The notes beneath the pieces were generated by a model. The model worked only from the letters and a program-made list of their open reading frames with translations, was not told the origin of the DNA and made no database searches. The position numbers and the translations under genes were made by a program. From Sinonovacula constricta (Eukaryota > Mollusca > Bivalvia > Cardiida > Solecurtidae), in contig CM017567.1 of assembly GCA_007844125.1 (NCBI GenBank), forward strand, positions 17,590,396 to 17,654,395: 64,000 bases of DNA, given 5' to 3'. Positions 1-10,477 of the stretch are shown in pieces (the first letter of the stretch is position 1; each line of letters opens with the position of its first letter).

Positions 1-1475
1 AATCTTTGTGAGTGAAAGTGAGGTCAGGATGTCTGCTGTCCTGATATGTGGTTGTATTTAGTGCTTGATGATGTAGGATTTTTCATATCTGTTGGCAAGT
101 TGTTGTATCATATTGTCTCCAAATTTATTGGCCTTGCTTGTGTGTGGTGAAACATGATACCAAATAAAGCTGCAAAGTTTTTGCATTGTGATGCATTATA
201 AAGAGCATTTAAAGATTGAATGTAGCTAAAGAAATGTGTTGTTAAACAAAAGTTTTCTTAACTGTTGAGACTGTTTAAACAAATAAACCGTGTTAATTTT
301 TGTGGTAGTTATATCAATATTATATTTGCTTCAACATGGGACACTCAAACTTTTGATATAACAACTTGCAGTAAATATATAAAATCTGCATCATATACAA
401 TGAAAGTCATGTTAAAATGTATCAACAGTTACATTTGAGAAGTTATCCTAGTATGATGCATTTGTTAAGTCTATACATAATGTTTCATGATTAGTGACTG
501 TAATTTGGCATTTTATTCTGAAATTGGTTTTGCACACACATTTATTATGTCATTCTAAACATAAATTAAAAAGTTACCAGTCACTTTCGTTACACTTCTG
601 TTCATTACATTTTTTTTTTTTTATTGTTTAACAAATATCATTTCAATTATAATAGCCTCCACTTGGCTCACAGTGATTTTAAAAACCTAATTGTCGGTAT
701 TGTTTTTTTGTTGAGCTTTTGCGTGTTATTATGGGGAATAACGCACAAAGTTGTTTTATGATGCTCAGTAATCTAATCGCAAAGACCATATGCCTTAGTG
801 ATTTATTAAAAAGCATCTAAAAAAGACCGTGTGCATTGTAATGCAATAAATCACACAAAACAAAAGTCTATATCCATTCTTACACATTAACTTGACTGTA
901 AAATTAGGAATCTGTTTCAAATGTGTTATTATGTAAAGAATGTTAAGATATACTTCTCTTGTAAACAAATGATAGGTGACATCATTTAAAGATTCAATCT
1001 GATTTTGATGATGTTCATGTTTTATGAACCCTGGTCGCACGATTGCAAATCCACGAAGCATGATAGCGCTTCATGGTTAATTTGCTTGCACGGAAACATA
1101 CCTTCATAAAACATGAGCAACAGCAAAAATAAAAATTTATTCCTTTTTTTTACATTTATATAATTATCAGTTCAGTCATGATTTTTGCTTATGGTTATAA
1201 AGCAAGTATTAAAAAGGTTAAAAAACAATGGCAAACACAGGGAATTTCTCTTTGTTTCAACAGCCATGTACAACTTAATGTTTTTTTATGTGTATAGTCA
1301 TTTTGATACTTCAACAGCATAAAATATAAGATGCACACATTTTCTTCTTTCTGAAAAATGTTGGGAAATGTAAATATTTGGTTATCATGAGCTGTTATGA
1401 AATTTAGTCTGGATACTTTTAGTGAAAATCAACTTTAACATGTTGAGTCTCAATGCTTTAGCTTTACATAAATTT
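1..1475. other. AT-rich non-coding, no gene seen
   Basis: Homopolymer runs and stop codons interrupt all frames. Short ORFs here have no protein-like composition and no good splice or start context. Nothing recognisable is seen. Confidence 0.6.
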
Positions 1476-1792
1476 GACCAAAATGTAGAGCGTCGACTTG
1501 CGGATCGGGAGGTCCTGGGTTCGAACCCCGGCCGGGTCAAACCAAAGAATTTAAAGTTGGTAGTAGTGGCTTTCCTCCTAACGCTTGGGGCTGAGGGGAC
1601 AGCATTATGCCTGACTTGTCGGTGTCGGTATAATGGACCGGCCGGGTTCAGTCCCTGGGCACCTCATAAGTGCCCCTGTGCTATAATGATAGAAATGTTG
1701 CTGCGAAGTATCTGCAAAAATGCCGGCTAATCCCATCCCAATCCCTGCATTGGATTTAACCTAAAAATGTGGGAATAAGTCTCTTTTTTTTT
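1476..1792 (+). repeat. tRNA-derived SINE-like element
   Basis: The first part, about 1476-1538, resembles the 3' half of a tRNA. It has a perfect B-box/T-arm around 1517-1535 (GGGTTCGAACCCC), followed by CCGGGTC, which would close an acceptor stem. The 5' D-arm is shortened: GACC is followed directly by AAAATGTAGAGC, so the A-box is damaged. A GC-richer unique body of about 240 bases follows, ending in a T-rich tail at 1781-1792. This is the usual layout of a tRNA-headed SINE. The ORF across it starts and ends in repeat sequence and is not a gene. The family name cannot be fixed without a repeat library. Confidence 0.6.
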
Positions 1793-2191
1793 CTGTGCAT
1801 ACATCAAGAAATAATGCATGATAAAGTCCTTCTATGTGAATATGGTGTATTTTATCGATTGTGTTTGAATCATCTCCAAGCATAAAACAAACAATGTATT
1901 TGTGTTTCATTTGTTTTATTTAAGACAACAAGAATAGTTCCCCGATGTTTTTCGTCTAATATTAATTTAACACTTAAACATATAAATATCAAGAAACATG
2001 ACATTCTAACATCAGGTAATCCCAAGTAACATCACTGTTATCAGTGGAACAGTTTAACAAGTACACAAGCTAACAGTCATAGAATTTACATTATTATAAA
2101 ATATGTCGAACATAACAAAACTTAATAAACAAGAGCAGGGTTTGAGATAATACATCTGAAAGCTCAAGGCTAATACCGTTAAATCTGATTG

Positions 2192-2269
2192 GTTGAGTTT
2201 TATCTGGAACTCTAATGTGGCCAATAAGATGTTAAGTTTTATCTGGAACTCTAATGTGGCCATTAAGAT
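2192..2269 (+). repeat. 39-bp tandem duplication, two copies
   Basis: Two adjacent 39-base copies share the core TTTTATCTGGAACTCTAATG and differ at only a few positions. The unit is a multiple of three, so an overlapping reading frame stays open through both copies. It lies just upstream of a possible exon at 2295. Confidence 0.75.
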
Positions 2270-2294
2270 GTTTGAGAACCATCTCTGTCATCAG

Positions 2295-2427
2295 TTTGAA
2301 AGTTTAGCATATTCAGGTCCTTCAGTAACTTCAAGAACTCATATTTTGAATCTTATCAAGATAGTTGTTGACTCTTACACTTTAATTTTCTTCAAAAAAC
2401 TTCCATCTCCAAACTATGTCGCTTTCA
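2295..2427 (+). CDS. Possible exon of an unrecognised gene
   Basis: An acceptor-like TCATCAG ends at 2294 and a donor-like CA|GTAAGC begins at 2428. Between them the frame reads 44 residues of protein-like composition (starting FESLAYSGPSVTSRTH). If not spliced, the frame runs on to a stop at 2469-2471. The exon ends one base into a codon, while the next candidate exon at 3756 supplies only one base. The two therefore cannot be joined directly, and another exon would be needed between them. I do not recognise the protein. It could be a chance ORF next to the 39-bp duplication. Confidence 0.25.
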
Positions 2428-3077
2428 GTAAGCAATTAGAAGACATAAAAGACATTCTTTTGCTTAAATAAATGTTGTGCACAGGACTTTTAAAATATCA
2501 AAACAATCTCCGCATAAGAAGTCCCGTGCCTCGCTGACTACAGTAACTCTGCCACCAAGGACTTTGACTAACAATATTTTAATGCAATGATAATGTTTTA
2601 ACTCTTTTGTTTGTTCAATATTAAAACTTTCACAACATCATTATAACAGTCAAAGCACAGAGGAAATTAACCGGCTTGAGAAGTGTGATATCTTCCAACT
2701 ATTTTTATTGTTTACCAGAGTTGCAACAATTAAGGAACATTTACATTGCTCCAACATATTCTCAGTCTTGACACAAGGTAACAAGTTTCGAAAAATGCAA
2801 ACTTGTAATATGCTACGTCTGCACATAAAGAGCTAAGAAAGAAAACAAAAAAGAGCAATGGTCACAATTTTCTATTTTAAATGCTTACCAGAAAAAAACA
2901 CCCCAAGATAAACCATAAAAGATAACATTACTTGAGTGGTAAATAGAAATATTTAAGTTATTGAGTAGATCCTGGTATGTTGGGAGATAGCGTGAAGGGT
3001 ATATATATGGTTATTCAGAAGATGCTTATTTATTTTGTTTTCAAAACAATGAAACTTCAACATTTGTTAAAACATCC

Positions 3078-3539
3078 CTAAAGTTGGTATCGGAAAGTTA
3101 GGACCATTTTTGTCTCTCATACAGCCAAATAAACAATTGTTCAAGCACAACACCACTGATGTCTTTACAAAAATGTGTTTTCTAATTGAGCCATATTTCA
3201 TAGTTAGCTATTTTTAAAATACGACCAACATGTGACCATTTACTTTTAAGATCACTTTACATGAACATCTGGGTAATCAACGCTGATGTTGGTAACTGTT
3301 GTTAGCTAAAATTCCTTTGTACTTTTTTTCTAGATTTGGAAATAATGGGCTTTTTAAGCATTATATTTCATGATTTGTATTTTTTTAACAATTAAACTAA
3401 TGTTATCAACAATCTTCCCTTAAACTAAGGTACAAGTTTCTGCAGTAGTTATGCATAAATTCTCCTGAACAAGGGTTAGACAGTGTTACAAGTATTAGAT
3501 GTGGGCAAACTGTCCTATACCATCTTTAAAACACAAATT
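3078..3539. mobile_element. MITE copy A (TTAA-type inverted-repeat element)
   Basis: The left end reads CTAA then AGTTGGTATCGGAAAGTT. The right end, read on the other strand, is TTAA then AGATGGTATAGGACAGTTTG. These are imperfect terminal inverted repeats flanked by TTAA-like sites. The interior has no coding capacity but shares many blocks with 4630-5087 and 8352-8849, for example ATTTTTAAAATACGACC and the TTGTTAGCTAAA region. The small size, inverted termini and TTAA flanks suggest a non-autonomous piggyBac-like element, which is an inference from the target-site pattern. It lies in the interval upstream of the exon at 3756. Confidence 0.6.
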
Positions 3540-3755
3540 TTAATCACTGTCCAGCAGCATGGAAACAATCATTTAAAAGTCATTTTTAGATTTCCAGCAA
3601 AAGTCAAATGTTTTCACAAATTAAACATTTAATCAGCCACCTCATATCAAAGTTATAATTTATTAAGATTAGTTAAAGTTAATTTACAAGATGATAATGA
3701 CAAGATGATAATGAAGGTTGCTTTCTTGTTTACATTTTGTTATATCTTTATGCAG

Positions 3756-3862
3756 AAAATATTGGAACATTATGACAGTTGTATATAGTCCTCACCAGCT
3801 TGTTGATATTGTTTCACTTGGTGTCAAGTCATTGAACACAATGAGAGAATTGTATACTGGAG
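3756..3862 (+). CDS. Internal coding exon of an unrecognised gene
   Basis: A pyrimidine-rich tract ending in TTTATGCAG immediately precedes this stretch, and ACTGGAG|GTAAGA follows it: a good acceptor and a good donor. The frame reads about 35 residues of ordinary protein composition (for example SPHQLVDIVSLGVKSLN). The exon ends one base into a codon. The exon candidate at 5896 starts with exactly the two bases needed and keeps the frame open to a stop. I do not recognise the protein family. The first exons must lie to the left, possibly outside the window. Confidence 0.5.
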
Positions 3863-4629
3863 GTAAGACTGGTCCCTTGTCTTGGTTGAGTATTGACTTC
3901 AATGCTTGATGGTGAATTCTTCCTTTAGTTGTCTTTTCATGGAAAAAGTTGAAAACATTCAAAAATAAGTAAACTCATGTTCATTATTACAAGTTATCAG
4001 TTAACAAAATGGTTATAGAATGACTTTTTGTAAATGAGCATGTCTGTTACAAGACAATTTATTATTCAAAATTAACTGCACTAAACTGATGTTTTATATT
4101 TGATATAATGATGAAGACCTTTAAACTTAAAGCCACTACTAAATGTGCAAAAGTTATTATAATGAGTGATGAATTAAAATTGTTAACTACAGAAAAACAC
4201 TAAGTAGAATTAATTGACATGCCTTAATTATTCAAATTGCAAACTAATACTTTAACCTTTATTCTTGATTAAACATGGCCACTGCACAATATAAAACCTG
4301 CCAGTGGATTGTGTGCACAATAACAAAAACTGAGAAACATAAAATGTATATATGTGTGTTAACTTATTAAAAGTTATAATTATAGTTTCAAACTTCAGAA
4401 CTCCATGCTCAAACCAACATTTACACATAAATCTTGCTAGTATTCAGATTTATTCCAGCACAGTTACTTAACAAAACACAAACAAAATTTTAGCTCATTT
4501 TTGGGTAAGTGTTCATTCAACCTGTAAATCTCCCACACACAGCAACATGTACCAAGTTATAGAACATTTTTCAGTTTTTACTTCAGCCACATTTTAGTAA
4601 CAGCATTTAATAAAATCATATAATAAGAA

Positions 4630-5087
4630 TTAAGAAAGAACGTCTGACAGTTTTGACCAAATATTTTATCTTAACCAAATAAATTCCTGAGCAGATCTTG
4701 CCATGTGCTGTTTATTGATGTCCTACATTTTTGTAAAAAATGAAGCCTAACCACCCACTTGTCATTACAAACATATTTCCTGTCTGAGTCACGCCACACA
4801 GTTCAACAAAACCATGTGACCATTTACATTTGAGATAACATTGTCTGGGTTGATATTTATTTTAAGTGGAAATCCCTTATATGCATATTTATAGATTTGA
4901 AAAGAATTAACATTTTCAGCGATTTTTTTCACAATTTGTATAAGCAAACAAATTCATGTGAAATTTTCTTTTCATATACCAAAGTGAGAGGTTATTAAAA
5001 AGATGATGGCTTATTTTCCCAAAACAGTTGTAAGCTAAAGTTACAGGACAAATGTATTTAATAGAGGCAAACTGGCGGATACCACCG
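4630..5087. mobile_element. MITE copy B (TTAA-type inverted-repeat element)
   Basis: This is homologous to the copies at 3078-3539 and 8352-8849. Shared landmarks, read against the reverse complement of the 8352 copy, include CTGAGCAGATCT, ATGTCCTACA and CATTACAAACAT. The right end keeps GCAAACTGGCGGATACCACC. The left terminus is more decayed (TTAAGAAAGAACGTCTGACAG). No ORF is present. It sits in the putative intron between the exons at 3756 and 5896. Confidence 0.65.
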
Positions 5088-5262
5088 GTCAGGTAAATGT
5101 GACATTATCAAAGTTCTTATTATTAATAAAATTCTTTAAAGGGTTAATTTAACCGTTGGGTTAACTTGAAGCTATAACAGTACTAACATCTCATCAAACA
5201 TAAAACACATTTTAATGTAAAAGTTTGAAAGACATCTAATATCCTTTGACATTGAGCTACAT

Positions 5263-5410
5263 GTAAACAGAAATAGCCCCTGATAGTCGTGGGAGCTACT
5301 GGTAAACAGAAATAGCCCCTGATAGTCGTGGAAGCTACTGGTAAACAGAAATAGCCCCTGATAGTCGTGGGAGCTACTGGTAAACAGAAATAGCCCCTGA
5401 TAGTGGTGGG
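5263..5410 (+). repeat. 39-bp minisatellite, about 3.7 copies
   Basis: Near-identical 39-base units start at 5263, 5302, 5341 and 5380, each opening with GTAAACAGAAATAGCCCCTG. The few substitutions, such as GTGGGAG versus GTGGAAG, indicate recent expansion. It lies in the putative intron of the plus-strand gene. Confidence 0.9.
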
Positions 5411-5895
5411 TTTTATAAAACCAATCCTGCCAGTTTCATACTCATTTGTGTGAGCTCTCCCGCTTTTGAAGGGAGACTCCCACTTTCAAGATTAAAAATT
5501 ATTTGAAATTTGGGGTGTTTGATACATTTTCAGAAATCTCCCTACTTGAAAACAGGTAACTTCTTTCTTTGTTTATATGAAAGTAGTTAATCTCATACTT
5601 AGCAAGTAAAAATCTCCCACTTTGGCCTCAGAAAAGGTTTGCATGTATGCATACTTTAAAATAAAATGATTAATTGGTCAAATCCATGTAAAATATATTT
5701 ACTGTTTATGATTGTGATGATAGTTATTTTTGGATTAGATTAACAGTTTTTCTTTCTGCTGGTATAACAAATAATCCTGTGTTTATAAAATAGAATATTT
5801 TTTGAAAGTCAAGCACTTGCATGCAATTTAATCTAATACAATTACATGTACTTCAAATTATAAGCATACTGTACATTTCTTTTTTTTTTTTAGAG

Positions 5896-5987
5896 TTTGT
5901 TATTTGTGTGGTGCACTTGGCATAAAAGAATGGCGATTCCTTGTCAACTTAGCACCTTACATTTTTGCAGAGAAAGACAAAAGTTGA
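5896..5987 (+). CDS. Terminal coding exon of the same unrecognised gene
   Basis: A long T-run ending in TTTAGAG serves as the acceptor. The two bases TT complete the split codon left by the exon at 3756-3862. The frame then reads about 29 residues (CYLCGALGIKEWRFLVNLAP and on), ending at a TGA at 5985-5987. The paired cysteines, the W/F-rich core and the phase match argue for real coding sequence. A poly(A) signal lies 90 bases beyond the stop. Using the earlier AG at 5892-5893 instead gives a quick stop, so the AG at 5894-5895 is preferred. Function is unknown. Confidence 0.5.
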
Positions 5988-6076
5988 AATATGCCCCTAT
6001 GTTCTATCCATGCTCATAAAAAATATTAACACATCCATTCAATTCGAACTATCTTACCACTTTCATATATTGAGGT

Positions 6077-6082
6077 AATAAA
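6077..6082 (+). promoter_or_regulatory. AATAAA poly(A) signal for the plus-strand gene
   Basis: A canonical AATAAA lies 90 bases after the proposed stop codon at 5987. It lies between this gene and the convergent ASB-like gene. Confidence 0.45.
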
Positions 6083-6365
6083 AGTTAAATTGTAACATTT
6101 TTCATTTGGTTACAGCCAACTAAAGGGACACTACTCTTCTAAGCAAATCAAGTCAATCTTTTTTTAGTTATTTCCCTTGCCCATTTTCTATATTAACCCG
6201 TTCTGTTTTTGTTCTCTCTAATTTCTCTCTCACTCCGTTTTCTTTCACTCATCATATCTGTGTATAAAATCCCATAGAAACCACATTCGTTTCTTTTACG
6301 TGTCTGTAAGGTACAAATGAATTGACAGTCAACATCTACCATCCACAAGCTAGATTTGACAACGT

Positions 6366-7661
6366 TCAACACTGCGAGATACCCACATCAACCTCGTCAA
6401 AGTCAGATATGACAACGTAATCTTTAAGAGCTTTTGGCATGGGAAGGTGCTTGATTTTTGTCACTATATCATGGCCAATTCTTCGCCGTATCACCTTCCT
6501 GCACAGTTGCTGAAGAGACGTGGCAGTCTGCAGTTTGAGTCGCAGCCAGTGTACCACTTCCTCTTGTTCACTCCCGATGCGCGTCGGAACGTACCCCGCG
6601 TAAAAATGCACTCGTGCCGTGAAGTCTACATATCCGTATGTAGCCAACAGGCGACAGATCTCAAAGTGCCCCTTCTCCGCTGCCAGTTGAAACATGGACT
6701 TGTACACACCAGTACACAGGTATTTTATTGGCTGTTCTAGATCACAATTGTAAATAATCATAAGCTTGATCACGTCGATTTTGTTGCTTATAACCGACTC
6801 ATATGCCGCGGTTTCTCCCTGGTGGTTATAGATGTCGTGGCGTGTGCCGGCGGCTAGTAGGAGTTCTACAACTGCCGTGTAATTCCGTTTGATGGCAATA
6901 TGGAGGGCGGTGTCTCCAGTTTTGAACTCGCGCCGGTTCAGGTCACATTGAGCGCGAATCAGCCGAGCGACCGCCTCACGGTGGTTGTAGCAGACCGCCT
7001 CCATTAGCGGGGTTCGACCCCAGTAGTTCTGTACGTCCACCTGGCTGTGGGAGGCAATCAGAATGTCTATTATATCCGCACAGCCGTTCCGGGCCGCGTA
7101 ATGCAGCGCCATGTCGCTGTTTCTATCCGTGATGTTGATATTGCAGTTCCCGCGCAAAAGACGCAATACAGCATCAGTTTTGTTGTTACGTACAGCCTTC
7201 ATGAGTGGCGTCTTTGACGTAATGTCCTGAATGTCAACATTGACGCCACGTCGTATCAGAACGTCAAGAAATTGACAGTAGCCGTCATCGGCGGCGTAAT
7301 GGCAAGGCGAGTTACCGAACGTGTCCTTAACGTCGAGTTTGGCTCCAGCAGATATAAGCAACAACATGCATGCCATTTTATGCCGTAACACAGCGAAATG
7401 CAGAGCAGTTCGTCTGAGAGTGGACGTTGTTTTGTTGACGTCACATTTTGACTCGATCAGGTACTGAAGCATGTATGTATAGCCCCTGTACGCCGCTAGG
7501 TGGATTGGACAAAGATCTGCGTGGTTCTTCTTGCGGACCTCAACGAATTTGGCGTTCAAATCGTTCTTATACTGCGTAACAATGCGCTTTAGTGCGGTCA
7601 GTTCGTTGTTGAGGACCGCATCGTAGAACTCGTAACCTGCCATCTGTGTTTTTAATAGCAT
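6366..7661 (-). CDS. Ankyrin repeat and SOCS box protein (ASB-like)
   Basis: This intronless frame encodes about 431 residues from the ATG at 7661. An ATG at 7643 (MAGYEFYDAV) has a G at +4 and is an alternative start giving 425 residues. The frame stays open further 5' only through TTG codons. Counting from a nominal residue 1 at position 7682, about nine ankyrin repeats fill residues 57-352, shown by repeated TALHFAV, TPLMKAV, ALHYAAR and TALHIAI motifs. The C-terminus is a SOCS box: an elongin B/C box at 390-398 (L-x3-C-x3-I within SLQQLCRKVI) followed by a cullin-box-like LPMP at 413-416. ASB proteins are substrate adaptors of CUL5-type E3 ubiquitin ligases, with the ankyrin stack binding the substrate. 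The exact ASB member cannot be named. It converges with the plus-strand gene ending near 6082. Confidence 0.9.
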   Translation of the reverse strand: MLLKTQMAGYEFYDAVLNNELTALKRIVTQYKNDLNAKFVEVRKKNHADLCPIHLAAYRGYTYMLQYLIESKCDVNKTTSTLRRTALHFAVLRHKMACMLLLISAGAKLDVKDTFGNSPCHYAADDGYCQFLDVLIRRGVNVDIQDITSKTPLMKAVRNNKTDAVLRLLRGNCNINITDRNSDMALHYAARNGCADIIDILIASHSQVDVQNYWGRTPLMEAVCYNHREAVARLIRAQCDLNRREFKTGDTALHIAIKRNYTAVVELLLAAGTRHDIYNHQGETAAYESVISNKIDVIKLMIIYNCDLEQPIKYLCTGVYKSMFQLAAEKGHFEICRLLATYGYVDFTARVHFYAGYVPTRIGSEQEEVVHWLRLKLQTATSLQQLCRKVIRRRIGHDIVTKIKHLPMPKALKDYVVISDFDEVDVGISQC

Positions 7662-7682
7662 TGAGGCGCTATATGTCAACAA

Positions 7683-7736
7683 TCAGTCTTGACTGACCTG
7701 AGGTTGTGTCTGAAGCGTTATCCCATCCTTCGCCAT
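7683..7736 (-). other. Possible upstream ORF in the ASB 5' leader
   Basis: An ATG in a fair context (GGGCCATGG) opens 17 codons ending in TGA just 21 bases before the ATG at 7661. The segment also contains CAG|GTCAGT, a donor-like site, so it might instead be the end of a non-coding first exon. If transcribed through, the uORF could lower translation of the ASB frame. This is an inference only. Confidence 0.3.
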
Positions 7737-8351
7737 GGCCCGCGAGCCCCCGGGCATATCACGGGCAAACTCCCAGAAACGTTACACTTCATTAAAACAT
7801 GGCGATCGTGATATTTTTCACATTCAATCCCAGAAAGCACTGCAGTATGACGCACACAGACCCATTTTGATATAAATTGCATAAATTACTGGCGAGCCGA
7901 TAGTGAGGCTGCTGCTATCGATTATAAAGCTAGCAGCACAAGAGAGCTTACTTGAACATATCGGACATATTCCCTCTAAATTACCAGTAAGATTTGCTTC
8001 CCCTTTTCAAGCAGACGCTTTGATGTTTGCTCTGGTAGAGATAACAAAATGTATCCGAATTACGCATCTGTCTAAAAATTGAATTTCCTACAAATGTATT
8101 TTTTCTTGAAAAAAGATTCGTATGCTGTTGGTAAGTTTTACTTTAGTTGTTGATTAGGTCTATTGACTGTAAACTTGTGCAGCATATATCTGTTTCAAGC
8201 GATACTTACTACTAGATAGTAGCCATAAACATGTGCGCATTCAAGAAATTGGTGATCAGATAAGGCTCATTACAAGGGATATCCAGCTGATATTCTGCCC
8301 GCTGATGTTACTGAAGTATACATACAGACCTCATGAATAGACACGTTTATC
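7737..8351. other. Upstream region of the ASB gene, no gene seen
   Basis: The first 60 bases are GC-rich with several CpGs (around CCCGCGAGCCCCCGGGC at 7739-7755), compatible with a promoter region for the minus-strand gene. The rest is AT-rich and non-coding. No TATA box can be assigned. Confidence 0.35.
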
Positions 8352-8849
8352 TTAAAGGTGGTATCCGACAGTTTGCCGATATCTAATATATGTAAGAATG
8401 TCTGATCTCTGTTTAGGGTATTTATGCATATTTTCTGTAGAAAAACATCATACTTAAGTCAAAGTAATGAAGCATTTAACAGTGTCTCAATTCTGGGACA
8501 GTAAAACCCGTTAATCAACATTTCAAATGTTCATTCTTTTCAAATCTATAAATAAAAAACGATTGGAATTTCTGCTAAAATAGACGTCGACGTCACAGCG
8601 AATGCAGTAGATGTGCTTAAACAAAAGTGTTCACGTGGTTGTCTTATTTTAAAAATAGCTAACTGTGCAGCGTGGTTCAGATAGGACATACATGTTTGTA
8701 ATGACGATTTTGGCGTTATGGTACAGTTTTGAGACAAGTGTAGGACATAAAAAACAGCATTTTGCGAGATCTGCTCAGGTAACAAAGATAGTTGATCCAC
8801 TTGTTGAATGAAAATATTTTTGGTCCAAACTGTTGGATACCACCCTTAA
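8352..8849. mobile_element. MITE copy C, best preserved, TTAA-flanked
   Basis: The left end is TTAA followed by AGGTGGTATCCGACAGTTTG. The right end is CAAACTGTTGGATACCACCC followed by TTAA. These are inverted repeats of about 20 bases with one or two mismatches, bounded by TTAA on both sides. The 490-base interior matches the reverse complement of the copies at 3078 and 4630. The minus-strand ORF inside (8546-8800) is not conserved as coding sequence. TTAA duplication is the hallmark of piggyBac-superfamily insertion, but no transposase is present to confirm the class. Confidence 0.75.
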
Positions 8850-10216
8850 GGTCTTTCTCTTCCTTAAACTGTTTCAGTACTGGCCTCTAGATTAAAATGG
8901 AACGGGTAACCATGAGTTTGTCAATACCGTTTTGAGCAGGCGATAAATATGGCGCTGGGAAGTCATCTACATGACCAGATTTACCCTCCCATGTAAACCA
9001 CTCCCTTGCATGGACATCTGTTTTGCTAAGCAGGAAGCCAACATATTTTTTCTACCATTTTTATAATTTGGAAAAGTATGTTGACAAGATTTTGCAGGGT
9101 TGTGTATGTTTAAAAACTATTTTAGCGATTTTGTGACTGTTCAGGAATTGTTTGTTTGCTGCGAACTGAGAATGCCATTCTTGACATTTATCTGTACAAT
9201 GTATTCAAAGTTACAATTTTCAGATGTTGTTTTTCCAGCCCAGTCGTAAAGCAACCCAAAGTCATGTTCGTGAGGTGCTACAAGTAGTTAAAGAAGAACG
9301 ACAAATCTTTCAAGTATAGAGCAAATTCATGTTCAGTTGTAACTTCCCTTTAAACATCTATATTGTCGTTGGTATTGTGTTCATATGTACAGTAACCTTA
9401 TTTTTTATTTTTCGTTGTATTCCCAACACACAAGCAGATTGATTTATTCCATTCCATGACCAGATTCCTATATATCTCTGTACAAGGCAGCTTGAAGCTG
9501 CCGGGACATGTTGTAGATGTGTACATGATGCATAGACGAAAACCATACTTATTCATATTTATAAAATATTGCGTCACGGTTGGGTCACTAAGTCTACTGT
9601 TTAGTACTGAAGGATAAACATGGCGTGCACCAACCCAGGTTTAGATAATTATGTAATATTAGTATAGAGGATTTCTTATTGTTAACTATGAAGCGCTTTC
9701 AGTACAGCATAACTACAGACAACAAAATCGCACATAAACAGGTGATGAGGATAATGTTTCAAAATTATATACGAGAATTAACTCTTTAAAAATAAGAATG
9801 AAATACAAAAAAGCTGCAATCAATACCAGCTGTGACCAGATTGCCTTTAGATTCAGTCGAGTGTTTGAGTCCCAACTGGTTTCGCTTTTAAACGACATTG
9901 AAAGTTAAGGAAAAAATACTGTACTGTTAGAAGGCTGTATTATAGTTTTGATGATGAACTAGTGTGTTGTCTATATAGACGACAAATGAAAACCGATGTG
10001 TTTCATGCTCACGGACACACAAACAGCATCGTGAAGAAGACATTTAGACGTTTCACATAATGGTAGTACTAACTAAAATATATATAACAGCAACACAAAT
10101 AGGAGTAGAGCGACAAATATCAGTCGGTCATGCTGTTTTTGTTACTGCTGTTCTGTCACAAGTATCATGAATCAAAACAAGGACCATCGTGAAGGTACTC
10201 GGTGATGAGGTTATAT
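8850..10216. other. AT-rich intergenic, no gene seen
   Basis: Short ORFs occur on both strands (for example minus 9358-9546 and 9713-9898) without recognisable domains, splice support or unusual composition. No repeats longer than a few units are seen. Confidence 0.5.
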
Positions 10217-10477
10217 TTAGTGTTGACAATTTGTCACGACTGCTTCACAAAGGCATTCCTTGATAGCCAAGTCAAGTGGTGCAATTGGAACTCCCACAAT
10301 GGTTCCATGATCCCATTTCCGGATTTCGCCGAGTTGTAACGGATTTAGTTCGTGTTCGGTACGCACTTGTATTGTTTCTATAACTTGTAATCCGATGTTG
10401 GAAGCAAGTCTGTTTCTCCATAGAAACTCCTTTTCCCGAATAATGCCGAGTAGATACGAGAGTGGTTTGCCACTATT
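10217..10477 (-). CDS. Protein-like ORF without Met, possible terminal exon
   Basis: On the minus strand 86 codons stay open between an in-frame TAA at 10478-10480 and a stop at 10217-10219. The composition is strongly protein-like, with segments such as LLGIIREKEFLWRN, EHELNPLQLGEIRKW and DHGTIVGVPIAPLDLAIKE, but the frame contains no methionine. A weak acceptor-like TAG lies at its 5' edge (exon start near 10472). It is therefore either the last exon of a minus-strand gene whose earlier exons lie to the right, or a gene fragment cut off by the satellite that begins 440 bases away. I do not recognise the family. Confidence 0.4.
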   Translation of the reverse strand, partial: NSGKPLSYLLGIIREKEFLWRNRLASNIGLQVIETIQVRTEHELNPLQLGEIRKWDHGTIVGVPIAPLDLAIKECLCEAVVTNCQH

